Positions 21,183-34,200 of a stretch of 64,000 nt of DNA are shown here, piece after piece. The stretch is from NCBI GenBank assembly GCA_910589415.1, contig OU342631.1, forward strand, positions 57,316,598 through 57,380,597, given 5' to 3'. The notes beneath the pieces were generated by a model. The model did no database searches, was not told the DNA's origin, and saw only the letters and a list, made by a program, of their open reading frames with translations. The position numbers and the translations under genes are program-made. This DNA comes from Malachius bipustulatus (taxonomy: Eukaryota; Arthropoda; Insecta; Coleoptera; Melyridae). Position 1 is the stretch's first letter; every line of letters starts with the position of its first letter.

Positions 21183-22068
21183 TTATATTTATTTTATTAT
21201 TGTAATTTATAATATGTTTTTTTACATTTAAATGATTTATTCTATCTATAAATAAAAACGGTTACAGGTCCCTTGACCCGTATAGTTGTTCATGTGTGTG
21301 CATTGCCAAAAAAAAGTTGAATTCATTGTTGAGCCAGCTGACTGCTAAATAACGTTCTTTACCTCCCTTAAATTTGCTCGGGGGTGGAATTGAACGTTAT
21401 ACCTACTTCTTTATTCGCATAACAATTCTGTGTCTTTTTTTGCTGAAAAAGTGCAAAAAAAATTTTTTCCCCAAATGTAAGAGATTCATGTTTTCCTTAA
21501 CATTTTTTACGCCAAATAAACTAAAAAAAAATATGGTTTTGTTGAATATGAGTTGACACATCGAGAACTCTGAGATCTAGTCGCCTTCGAAAATTTTTGG
21601 AGCATCAAATAGAAAGCTCATGTTGCTGTTTCGTCTTAGTTGTCTACGGCGTTCAGCAATTTACACATTTTTCCAGTTCTAGATCTTTCTCAAATGCTGA
21701 GACGGCCTCGCAATGGTATAATAACAATTATTAGTATTCTAGCCTAAATTAGCTAGAGAAGAATGTTAATGTTTTTTTCATATTTACCTCCTCCCTTTTT
21801 TTGGATATGTAAATTCATCAAAAATACTTTCTAAAAATCCTAGATAAATTGTCCATTTAGACCAGCGCCGTTACACATGTTGTATCCAAACTACTGCTAG
21901 TTATTTCAACCTGAGATATTGTTATTGTTATTTTTAATTTCTGTTATTTTTAAATTAAGATTATTTACTATGGGAATTCTCTAGCTGTCGAAACAGTTTT
22001 TACAGTATCAATAATGTTTTACATGACTTCGGGGTAATTAAAAATACATAGTATCTACTATAAATATA
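21183..22068. other. AT-rich intergenic DNA with a foldback fragment
   Basis: Around 21550-21660 a stretch (GATCTAGTCGCCTTCGAAAA) resembles part of the inner foldback at 47.9-48.4 kb. Otherwise only T- and A-rich sequence is seen. Confidence 0.4.
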
Positions 22069-22074
22069 TTTATT
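22069..22074 (-). terminator. Candidate polyadenylation signal of the NCKX gene
   Basis: AATAAA on the minus strand, about 100 nt after the NCKX stop codon. Position and sequence fit, but the region is AT-rich, so chance occurrence is possible. Confidence 0.5.
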
Positions 22075-22176
22075 ATAAAAATTAAATAAGGTATAACTAA
22101 GTTTGCTGATTCAGTCTATACACCGTATATACCAAGACCTTTGAATAAATCTAAGCTAAGATAAGATAAATAATTA

Positions 22177-22294
22177 TTATCTATCACATGTGGGTAAATT
22201 AACTTGGAAAAATATATTTAATTCTACTAAGGTTGCGAAACATAGAAACATCAGGTACATTAATAAACAGGTCAAGCCAACTTTCCAATCCAAT
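22177..22294 (-). CDS. NCKX coding exon 9 (C-terminus)
   Basis: Residues 479-517 and TAA (22179-22177). The acceptor follows a long pyrimidine tract. The frame [19 protein letters not shown] then VELNIFF and VNLPTCDR matches NCKX C-termini (VNLP near the end). Confidence 0.93.
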
Positions 22295-25200
22295 CTGAAA
22301 AAAAAAAAATGTTAAAATATAATAAGAATATTGTCTACCTAGGTGGAAAAGTGGCACTTTTAAGGCCTCAAGAAGATATGGTGCAGTCGAGCCTGGCATG
22401 TTCCTTTTTGATTGAAAAAAACTTTTTTTGTAAGAAAGCTATAGGGAATCCAATCTTGATATCTCTTTTTATTACGACTTGTTTTATATTTCACTGCTTT
22501 TTTATATTTTATTTTTTACAATTTTTTAAATTAATTTTTTTATTACTTACTTGAATTTGTTAATAGCTAATGTCAAATACAATATCACAATCGTCGAGAG
22601 GAGAGAAAATGCGCTGTAATTAATTCCAGATGAATTTATGATGATCCAATGATTGCCAGGTACTTTCGGATAAAACGCCGATTTGATTAGCCATGGTAGT
22701 CCCAGACATAACAATATATCGAAGGTATTAGAACCTATCGAACTACTAAGACCCATACCACCATGACCTGTAAATAAACATATATTATTACAAAATACCT
22801 AATAATAATAAATACAACGAGAGAAAGAGATAGAGAGAAAGAAATTGAACAATTTTCTTAAGTGAGATATTATCTATCTTTAATGGAATGAACTAAAAAT
22901 TATTCTACAGTGCGCGAGAAAAGTAAGGAATAAATTCTCTAACTTTGTAAAAAAAAAAAAATGTTAAAAAATGCAAAAACATGTCAACTGTTATTTTTAA
23001 ATTATCATTCGGGAAAGTAGTTATCAACCCCCTACCTTGTCACCCCTAAGGGGTAGCAACCCCATCTTCGAAAAGTCAAATGGAAGTACCTCCTGCGACA
23101 CCTTGATCGAAAGATTTTTTTATACAGAACACAACAAAAGAAAAATTGTTTACACTGAATGACAAATGACGAAGATAATTACCAAAATGTGTAAGAATTA
23201 GGAATTGAGAAAGCGTAAAGAAATTGAAACGGTTTCAATTTCTTTACGCTTTCTTGATTCCTAATTCTTACATATTTTGGTAATTATCTTCGTCATTTCA
23301 TTCGATTTAAACAATTTTGCTTTTGTTGTGTTCTGTATAAAAAAATCTATCGATCAAAGTGTCGCAGGGGGTACTTTTCCATTTGACTTTTCGAAGATGG
23401 GGTTGCTACCTCTTAGGGGTGACAAGGTGGGGGGTTGATAACTACTTTCCTGAATAACAATTTAAAAATAACAGTTGACATGATTTTGTATTTTTTCGAT
23501 TTTTTTTACAAAGTTAGAGAATTTATTCCTTACTTTTCTCTCGCACTGAATATTTAAGTGTGGGTATACCCCAATATCTTATCTTGGTAAAGTGTTATTG
23601 CACTGAAAGCAGCAGTAAGCTGTACAAGATATGCAAGATAATCTTGCGTTGATACGTCAGATTTTCTTACATAATCATTACTTGACCTTGTAATTAATAC
23701 TGTCACACAGTATGAAGAAACGAATTATGATTAGGGAGATTGAAAGAAAAAAATAAATATATTAGGTACGTTTTTTAATCCACGAAATGAATGAGGAAAA
23801 TATATGTGTAATGCGGCCAATTCGGCTTTATAGATTATTCATAAGATTTAATTTGCCTGTCTATTTTAATTTTTATAAACACAGATTGGTAACAATATTC
23901 TACCCAAAAGTAGTCTAAAGCCATACGCGCCACAGTAAGCTAAGTTCTGATACGGCATGCTTAACAATGTTTTCGGAATTCATTCTTCAATTATTTATGT
24001 ATTTCACTGCGAGTCTATTTCGTTTCCCCAGGCTGCGCATGATTGCCTGATTGACGGATTATTTTATTTTGAGTTACATACAGACCGTGACGAGCTCAGA
24101 TCCAAAGAAAAAGTTCTGATAACGGCAAGAAACATTTTTGAATGTTATAGTAAGTTACTTAGTAAATTCTTTTTAAAATTATATTTATATTATAAAATAA
24201 CTATAATAAAATTATAAATAAAATATTAATAAAATAACACAACCAGCCCAAGTTTTAGAGTTCTTTGTTATGTTTTTATTTTATAACATTTATTTACCAA
24301 ATATAATTTACCTTGATTTGTGACTATGACGCTGGAAACTGCTTCGGGGACACTGGTACCAGCTGCCAAGAAAGTTAAACCCATAACAGAATCAGGTATA
24401 TCAAGGGTGTCACCTGAAAAAATACGTCAGTTTTTAAATCTGTTAAATTCTAAAATCTGTCTGATTTTAGATTTCTTAGCATGTTACATTACCGGCCCCT
24501 CCCGGCAATCGGATCATTATTTGTTTATGGATCTTTGCATGTCGTCATAACGCCCACAGAATTTCCGCGTTGGAAATAGAATGGCGTTTTGATATTGTTG
24601 TAGTTATAGGTATGGGGTGTTTTTATAACTAAACAGGTAGGTAATAAAGGTAGGCGTGTAACCGTGTGTACGTTTGTGTATTGTTGATAACTAGAGAACG
24701 GATTATAGGCAAAGAAAAAATGCAAAATAGGCGCCTTTATAGGCACATTTTTTGTGATAAAAAGGCTTAAACTTGAACCAAATAGGCAATAAAATAGGCA
24801 AATTTTACTACCAAATTTTCAATACATAGAAAAAATGAGTAACACAAATTTACGTTTATAGGTGCCTTAAAAATTCCTGTCGATTTCCAAAAATTTACAG
24901 CAATTTTCCTAAGATTTTGTTCAACATCAAGCACGTTGTTTGATAAATAAAACAATTACAAATATTACACAGATTACACTTTACCATTTTGCTACAAGCT
25001 CGGATGAAAAATATTGTGTCGCCATCCAAGAATTCAGGATATGGTTTAATCCACGAAGAAATTCTGCTTGATTTAGGTACTCATTTTTCTGGTCTACCAG
25101 TACCTTCATATTCATTCATGAGAAGTAAGAAAGTAACAGATACATCTGGGATTCATTAAAACCAGATATGTGTAGTAAATGGAAACAATACTAGTTTGAG

Positions 25201-28200
25201 AACTTGAAAAGATATGCCTCAGCCTTCACCACAGAGGTGTCCGGGTCAGTTATTATTTCTATAAGGGATTATAGCTATTGACTTAGGACTTATAATAAAT
25301 TATCTCAAGTAGGGTAGTAAAATTTTCAAATATTCTTTCAAAGTTAATAATTATTAGCATGAAATGTAGGTATTTTGAGGTGGATAAATTTAAATTTATT
25401 TGAATAGGCAAGAATAGGCATTTTTTGTGAAAATAAGCACCAGATACTCAAATAGGCAAAAAAGGCACAGATAGGCACTTTGCCTATAATCCGTTCTCTA
25501 TTGATAACGTTGGATTGGTTTCAGTGATTTTAAGGATATGTGTAACACTTTATACACTCTGGTATATTCCTAGCGGTGAAAAATCTGAAGTTGAAGATCT
25601 AACCTCAAATTGAAAAATCTTCCGACGCCTATGAAAGGACAGGCAGCAACAAGCTACGCTGACGTTTTCATGTTTCGCTGTCGTATATATCACTCACTAT
25701 CTTCAAAATGTTTGACTTACAATAGACGTACGTTCACGTTTTGTAACCAGGTTAAGCATAAAAAGTGTGGGTTGTATTTTTATTGTCGTAGTGAATTCGT
25801 ACACACGCAAAGATCCAACTAACATTCCTGGAAGCAGCAACGGAAAAATTGCCCTCATTTTTACAAAGCTAATTTTTTTATATCAATGTTTGTATAGGAC
25901 AAAGCGGGAAAATTACAGTAAACCGAATTCGGGGCGGATGGTAGCTCAGCGAGTTAGAAGAGCAGTCGTGTATAGAGCGTCGTTTCAAATCCCACTCTTG
26001 CCTTGAGTATGTATTAAAAAAAAAAAGCTAAGACAGAGGTTCCTGCTTAAAAAAAAGTCCATCGATATTTTACCATTGCGGACATAAATAAAAAATCAAA
26101 CTTTTAAATATGTAAAAGTATCTAAAGGTATGTAAAAGTCATATGACTCCAAGACTGAAACTTTTTGGAGTGACCAAGAATACGTACAAATACAGGATAA
26201 TGACAGTCTGGAAGTCTACCACCCACGATAAACGTAAGAAAATAACTTGTTCGACTAATTTCTACAAGGCTGTTTTGTTTCTCAAATAGTATGTTTCTAA
26301 CATAATCGAACAAAAAAAAAACTAGTCTACTAATCATCAACCGTTACTAAAGCCTTGAAAGATGAAGACATGCTCTCTCGAGCGCTGCCACTATGAGCCG
26401 ATCCGCCACAAGTTGCTTTGAATAATTATTGGTAAATAAAACCTACAAAGCGTTTTTTGGCTACACGTAGTTTACGTGAAATATTGTTAAATAATAGACG
26501 AGGTCTGTTTTCGATATAAGGTTGCTAAGGCTTTGGTGTTTTGTATTTTGATATCTATCTCCTCATCCATGTCCTCAGCATCCTTATCGCTATCTTCACC
26601 CTCATTATCAGGTGCATAAAATTGACCATCTTCTTCTTTCTGAAATTCAGAGCGATCGTCATCAGCAATCGTGTTTCATCGGATTCATCTCTCCGACTCT
26701 CTTTCTCATATTTATCAACGCTTTGCTTGAAACAACAAAAAACCATGTATACCGTTTTTGACGATGACAGTACCCTTCAGCAGAGTCGGGTTAGCATATG
26801 ACCGTTAAAAAACTACCGACAGAAATTTTATTGCTCTAACCTTTAGGGAAGGGGGGGGGGGGTCACTGGAATTCTAAATTGAAAATCGCAAACCAATTCT
26901 ACCCTGGCGTTAGCCGCTATTTTGAATTTGACGTGGAATCGTTTTTGCTAAATATCTCGACCATTTTCAACTTTTCAACAAAAATGGAAAGAACTTAAGT
27001 TGTTGTAAATTTGATTTTTTACAACTTTGGTCCCTATAATGGTGGTTATGGGTATAACCACCACTGCAGAACCTGCACCCGAATCGTTGCTCAGAACAAT
27101 TTCTTGCAAATGCCAAACAAATTGCCGCAAAATGTGTGAGTGTTGTTTTTTTTTTTTTTTTTTTAAAAGGAGGGTAAATCCAATATGAATGTGAGTGTTG
27201 TAAGGCAGAACTAAAATTTTCAGTATTATGTATTTGCGAAAGCTGCAGTAGTGTGCAGACATGTGATAATGTTGTCGAACTTCACGATCTACTTGATGAA
27301 GCCGAAGATGATAGTACCATCGAAAATACTGCCCGATCAACATCGAACATCAGCAATAAATGTCAAGAAATCTGCGAAGAGGAAACCGACAATCTTGATT
27401 TCCTAGGACCATCGTTGAAAAAAATTAGTCAAGTAACTCCGACAACAACACTTTGTATAAAAAGGGTCTGGTCGTTTGAAGCTTAAAAGAAAATAAAGAG
27501 AAAAACATATCGCCTGGACTCTTAACGCTTGCAAGAAAAAATCGAAATTATAGCTTCAAAGAAGGCGGCAGAAACCGCAACAAATGTGGATTTGGCTTAC
27601 TGGGGATATCAAGTAAAAAAAATCGCGCATGTGACTCTACCCCTGTGATGGTGCTAAATATTGGTTCTAGCGAAGAAATCATGGAAACCAAAACTGTAAG
27701 AAATGTTATACAGTTTTATTTCTATTCATTTATGTTGTAAAGCTTAACGAAATAATTATTTTTTTCTTTCTTTATCAATTTTTGCCCGTTTAACCCTACA
27801 CTGCTCAAATTATTTAGAATTCAAGAAATTATTTTTTCAAGTCTTATGTTTTGAATATTTTCACAAAAAAAAAAAGTTCACTGTCAAAATACGACCACTT
27901 GTCACTACAGGCATTCACCACTTGCAGTTGTCACTATCAAATAATTACAGCCTCCGCAGTAAAAAAAGAAAATTGTCAATAACCATTCATCAATAATGTA
28001 AATTACTGTAGAAATTCAGTTAACTCAGAAGAAATCTTCCTAAATACTACTTACAAAAAAAGATCGTTTATTTATAAACATCTAAATTAAATGAACAATT
28101 ACCGTAACAATAAACCACCAAAAACCAGAGTATAGCAATCGTGCTCTAGGCCGCTCATTCAAATATACTATTATGGTGTCATTAGTTGGTTAATATAAAT

Positions 28201-31200
28201 AACCTATTATTAATTTTAATATAATAGTGACTGAATAGTAATATATGAAAGTTAATTGACATGAAACATAGACATAAAAAACATAAAACTTTATTTGACT
28301 GGTGATTATTATTTAGCTTTAGTTAGCTGCTGATGTTACCATATACTGCCCGTGCAGTTAAGATACCCATCGGGCGCGACCCAGGTGGCGGAGAGGGTTA
28401 GGCCTTACAATGAGCGACAGTGAATAAGGTTAGCAGCGGTGATAGAACTCGTCTAACGTCTAATTTAAAACTCTCCAGACTGGCAGCTCAAAAAGCCCTG
28501 CCGCGGACCACCTCTCCCCACCTAATTGTCGTGTCGTGACTAAAGGTCTGCACTAGGGGCAACGGCGCCGGAGAATGTCCGAATGAGGGCTCTACGTCAA
28601 ACCGTTTATCACTCTGTGTCGTGGGCACAGAGAGATATGTGGGGCCTTGACTTAACCGTCCGGACTGGATAACTGCATGAAGAGATGCAATACTGTGATT
28701 AGCTCAGTCTTAGCGGCAAACATAACCTCGGGGCACCGGGCGTACCCCGTTTTATTGAGCCTTACTCCTCGCATGCGGGCTCTGCGGGGAGTGGACCAAC
28801 CTTTCCCACCCACTACTCCTGGGACATGCATGGAGTGTGTAAAACAAATATGCTCCATCTCCAGACAACTGAAAAAGCTGTGGAGAGATCGGTTCCAGTC
28901 CCACTCCAAGAAACAGTTCGGTTCCGCTGAACCAGGAGGAGAAACAAACCTTCCCTGAGAAAAAGGAAGACGAATAACCAGATTACAAACCTTCGGGAGA
29001 GACTTTCTCACGCCGGAGGACGTAGATACATTAGCAACCGTCAAGATGGTCAGCTTCCTTAAAGAGGCTGACCTGAAGAGGTTACTGTAGCACGACTAGA
29101 TGTGAGCCACAATAGACCTAGGGTCGCAGTGTGGGTGTCACAATGACCCACCCACGAGGAATCTTGATCCAATCTAAATCTACCATATACTGATGTTAGT
29201 TTCCTTATTAAACTTTCTAACAAATAATATTATACCAAATCATAATATTAGTGAAATTGGTATAAAGCTTTAATCAAAAATTGTCTTACCAATTGCAGTA
29301 ATTAACCAAGCAACGACATAGGAAGTAGACCCAATCCAAAAAATACACATTAAAAATGTCACAGGATAAAGTCTTGGGTACTTTCTACAATCCGGAGTCG
29401 TTATGTAGAGGACAAGAGAGATGGGCCAGGTCAAGATCCACCATAATTGCGTTCTGCAATTTCCTTCATCGGGCCATTCCCATATATCAGTAGATTCCTC
29501 TGGAATAAAATATCACATATTTTTATAAAAATATCAAAAATGTGTATGCTATTAAGTATAAAATTATCTATTGCATAAAAAGTAACTCATTTTTATATTG
29601 TCAGGAATAATAATTAATAAAACTTTTTGGTTTCCAATCATTGGTCTAATTATTAAGTTTTATCATTTATGTTGAATTCAAAAATTTTCCGTAATTTCCG
29701 ATTTCATCAAGAAAATTAATAATACACCGGGTGACCAAAATACTGGCCAAACCTCTTTACATGGGACATTGCCTAATAATAATAATAATTTCCCTCTTAA
29801 CGAAATTAATTGTTGCCTATTATTTTCAAAGTATTTTGAAGTAAATTGCTATATGTTCCATCTATGGTCGCATTTTTTCGGAATCGCCCCAGAAATCTGT
29901 CCATTAATTCATTGATCCTTTATAATACTGGCTGTTAATCAAGCAGGATTACGTTGCAGACCCTATAAACCTTAAAATTAGTTATAAAATGAAACGGGTA
30001 ATGTGAGATCTCATTTTTAGTATTAGAATATTAGAAGTATTAGAATTATTTCAATAAAAATTATTATGTGAGTTTTCAATTTTGACAATATGTGTATCAG
30101 TAAGGACGTTTACAGTATACAATACATATGCCCGTATTCACAAACGATAATTTCCTAAATAATTACGTAATTAATTAAATGAGTGAGATGGAGATATGCA
30201 GTTTTTTTTGCAATAGAATGAGATGGGGATAATTGATTACGTAATTATTTAGGAAATTATCGTTTGTGAATACGGGCAATAATATAGTAAACTCTGCAAC
30301 GTCATCTTGACATTTGGCACATTAAAATAGTTTTATGCCCAAAAGTAGTAAACTTGTAACCTTAGACTATATTAATAACTATGGACCAAGACATAAACAC
30401 TGAAAAAGTGTTCCGACATCCCTCTCTCTCCAAACAAGACTGTTCAAAACAATGAATACCAGATCAATAATGAAACTGGCACTTAAAATGAAAAAGCGCA
30501 ACCTCTCCAGTGTTATTGGTGGGCAATAAACATCGATGGATCCCTTATACCCGTTTTACTTTGCTACATCTGGCAACATGAATGTTTACATCCTGTCAGA
30601 CCGTTTGTTTACATAAAACCATAATAAGAGTTCGTGTTTTTCAAACAGTTGTAAGTTCCTTGTTATTTCTATTTTCAGCTCTAGCTTTCACTCGTTTTAA
30701 GCTTTAATAATTAATTTTTCAATTAAGTTAAAAAAAAGTGGCGAAAACGTGTTCTGTTTTTGAGAAAACTTTGAAAGAAGGTAAGTCTATCAGTTTCCTA
30801 CGTAAGCAACGCAAAGCCGTCAATCAAAACAAAGCATACATGGTCATGAGCGTAGCGTAGTGTAAGTGTTTTATCTTTTAATTTGTGAAAACAATTATTG
30901 TTTGACAGTTTTTTTTCATTTTCGAAAGCATACTGAATACCTACTGAATACTTTGAAAAATGCAACTTTGGAAAAATTATTCCATTTAAATAAATAAAAA
31001 ATACTGACTTTTTGAAAGTATACTACCTATTATTATTGTCAACCTCTAATCTAAGATAATCAGAATATAGAGAGGGGGAATAATATTCAAACAATATCAT
31101 CAAAGAATATGGAATAGAAGACTTTGACCCGGTTGCACGAACGTTAAAAAAATTTCAGATTATTACTACTTTTAAGTTGCAAATTTTTAAAATGTGGTGA

Positions 31201-34200
31201 ACTTTTTCCATGATCTTTCATTTTTTATCGGCAATTAATTGTTCTAAAATTGAGACGAATTCACTCCCAGCAATATCAGAACAAAACTTTAGTAATACAG
31301 GGCATTTTAAAATTAGTGATTAGGTATCTGACATATTTTCAATTAGGTTCGTTTAATTTATTTTTAGAATAAAATCAACTAAATAGGTATGTAAGAAATT
31401 GAAAAAAATATTTGAGGTACCTACTGATGTATATTCCTTTCCGACTTTCCTATCGATTTTTTATTTGCTAAATTGTTATTACCTTTTTGTACCTTTTATT
31501 TTGTATAGGTAGGTATAAGTATATATTTTCTTAATTTAATATCTATTAGTATTCCCATAATTTATGTTTTTTGTAACAAAAACTGCAAATAAAATAATAA
31601 TATTATGAATATTATGATCATTATTATAATTTATGTAATTATTACATTTCCTATAACTGAACTCGAGCGCGCCACTGCCGTTGCGTTCTGTTTGTTTACG
31701 TTTTACGTCGTTCCCCTTACCCCGCCAGAATCAGCATATGAGTGCGAGAGAGAATATCAACAAACCAAAACTGAGTTCAAGCTAAGATAGGGAAGGCACG
31801 GTCCATATTTTATAGTCTAAGCTTGTAACATTGAATTTAGTAACAATAATTCATGACAACAATTTACAGGTACGCAATTCAAAATTGGTTATTTCGGTTT
31901 GGTTTTAATATCAATACCAAGATGAACAAAAAATATATATAATTTAAAGTTCTGTTTGGTATAGTAATAAAAACAATTCAGGAATATGTCCAAACCTGAC
32001 CTGAACTTGACAGATAATATTAAATCGTTGAATCAAAATACAGAAATGAAAGATAAGATCTTGAGTAATACACGTTTGATATCACATCGTTCAGGTTACG
32101 GCATCACCGGCGGCCGTATGTAGGCCGTCACTGTATGAAAAATTCGCTCAATGAAATAATTAGACCTGTTGGTCACACATCACCGAGTTATGCATTTGAT
32201 GTCTCCGAATGATGGACGACTCTTGGTCGACATAAAGTCGTAATATAATGCGGTGATGTGTGTCGCAATCTTTATGAGACTCATATGTACTTTCGGATAC
32301 TAGCTTCACGCCTTTTTTAAATTAGGAATTTCGTTATTGGTAATTTCCAGGGGATTTCTTCAATTATGAGCATATTTATTGATGTACCTACTACAGTTCT
32401 GTTCAGATAAATCTGGGACGTTTTCTAGTGTAAATGTGGCTTATAAAAAATGACAATGACAGTTTATTTTATTTATCAAAAAATTGAAACTTCAAAAAAT
32501 AAAAAATACATTTCTCATTTTTAAGTTGATTATTTTTGATTAACAATAATTTACCTCTTGTTACTGCAATCAATTACAATAAACTTCCTTTTGTTAAGTA
32601 ACGCCAAAATATTCAATCAAATCAAATAAGAACTAATAGCCGAAAATCACAAACACAACACAACAAGAAAGTTGTTACAGATTGGTATAAACAAGTGGAA
32701 TTGACAGTTGCGCTGCAAGAGTTGTCTCAGTTTTATTTGTGATTGTGAACAGAACTGTATCCAATAGAAGTATTTGTGATATAAATTGGGGCAGTGCCAA
32801 TCTCTAGTAAAAAAAATAATATTTCTTCTGGGATTATTTATTTTGATTTAATCTCAGATATTTGAGAATATATCTTTTTTCAAGATTTGTATTGGTTTTT
32901 TGTAATTATTCATGTTATTGAGTGAGTTAAGTTTTTGAAGCAAAGTTCTATCTCGTTCGATTTAGAATTTGAGGGAGGGGGGAGAAATATAGATGTCCTC
33001 ACTGACACAACATTGTGTAAGGGCTTGAGATGAACATTTTCAACATTTATTTTGTTTTATTAATTTTTTCAGTATTTTTATCTTGATTTTCCTTTTTTGT
33101 CAATAGCTTTTCACAGTGTATCAAATGATTTTCTTATTTCTCAAGCTACAGTGATTGATCTATCAATCAATTTCCGTTAATGTCAATTGATTTTCCTATT
33201 TACGTGCAGTGTCAGAACTATAAACATTGAAAAAACATTCCATATAAAGAGAATCTATTTTAACAAGAGGAATTTGATTTGAAAAACAGCACGGACGTTT
33301 AATAAATGGGAATAAATAAAAAAAAATTGATAAATATTAAAAAAAACACAATAAATGACAAAAGAGGAAAACCAAGAGAAAAAGACTAATAATCTACGGA
33401 AAAATCACGAGACACCTCTGTACCTATCTGGAATAAATCAGGGCTATTCAGAATGCAATTATAAAATAACACTTCTGGTTTAGGAAAAAAGAAGATATGT
33501 GCGAAAGAAGTTTACAGGTGACGTTTTCTATTCCTTATAAAACTTTAATCGAAAATTAACAAATTATCTTCAACCCATTCAAATAGACAATAAAATACAG
33601 AGTAATAATTTCAATAAACGAACCTAGATCGCTCTCACATTTCTTCTTCAGCGTGGACTTGTCTTCAACTTTGGCAGAATCGATCAAATCATCTATACCA
33701 TTCCCGATGTATTTTCCGTTTGAATGAATCAATAAAGGATGTGTTTCGCCAATTATTTCAGTGTAATATCCTTTCTTCTTGCATTTCCTTACCAATTTAT
33801 TAGCCAAGGAATTGAGACGGTTGTTAAAATACATCACTATAAATAAAAACTTTAATTACTCAAAAAATTTATTATGTATTTATTAGTTATTTACATGCAA
33901 GCATTTATTCCAGAATGAAAGACGTTCAGTTCAGAACCCTTTGCAGCGGAGAACTTATTCTCCTTAAATCTAATATATCTCAATTTAATCACCTAAGGAT
34001 TAAAAATTTATCACATTAGAATATTATAAATGCGTGTGTAAATATTATAAAATGTAATTTTAAATGCCTGTCAGGAAAGAAATCGGCATCCGGACTGAAC
34101 TTTCTAAGGTAATAAACTTCTCATTAATCACTTAACCTCTAAAGGGTTAAATGATTAAGTATTACCGAGAGTATTACAGTATCTGAAAACAATTATTTAA

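Noticed and set aside
25931..26027. Functional tRNA gene
   Set aside because: A and B boxes are visible but the acceptor stem pairs poorly and an A run follows; it is a SINE head or pseudogene.
28652..29044. 130-codon minus-strand frame
   Set aside because: Antisense to the retroposon; the plus strand carries the LINE-like tail.
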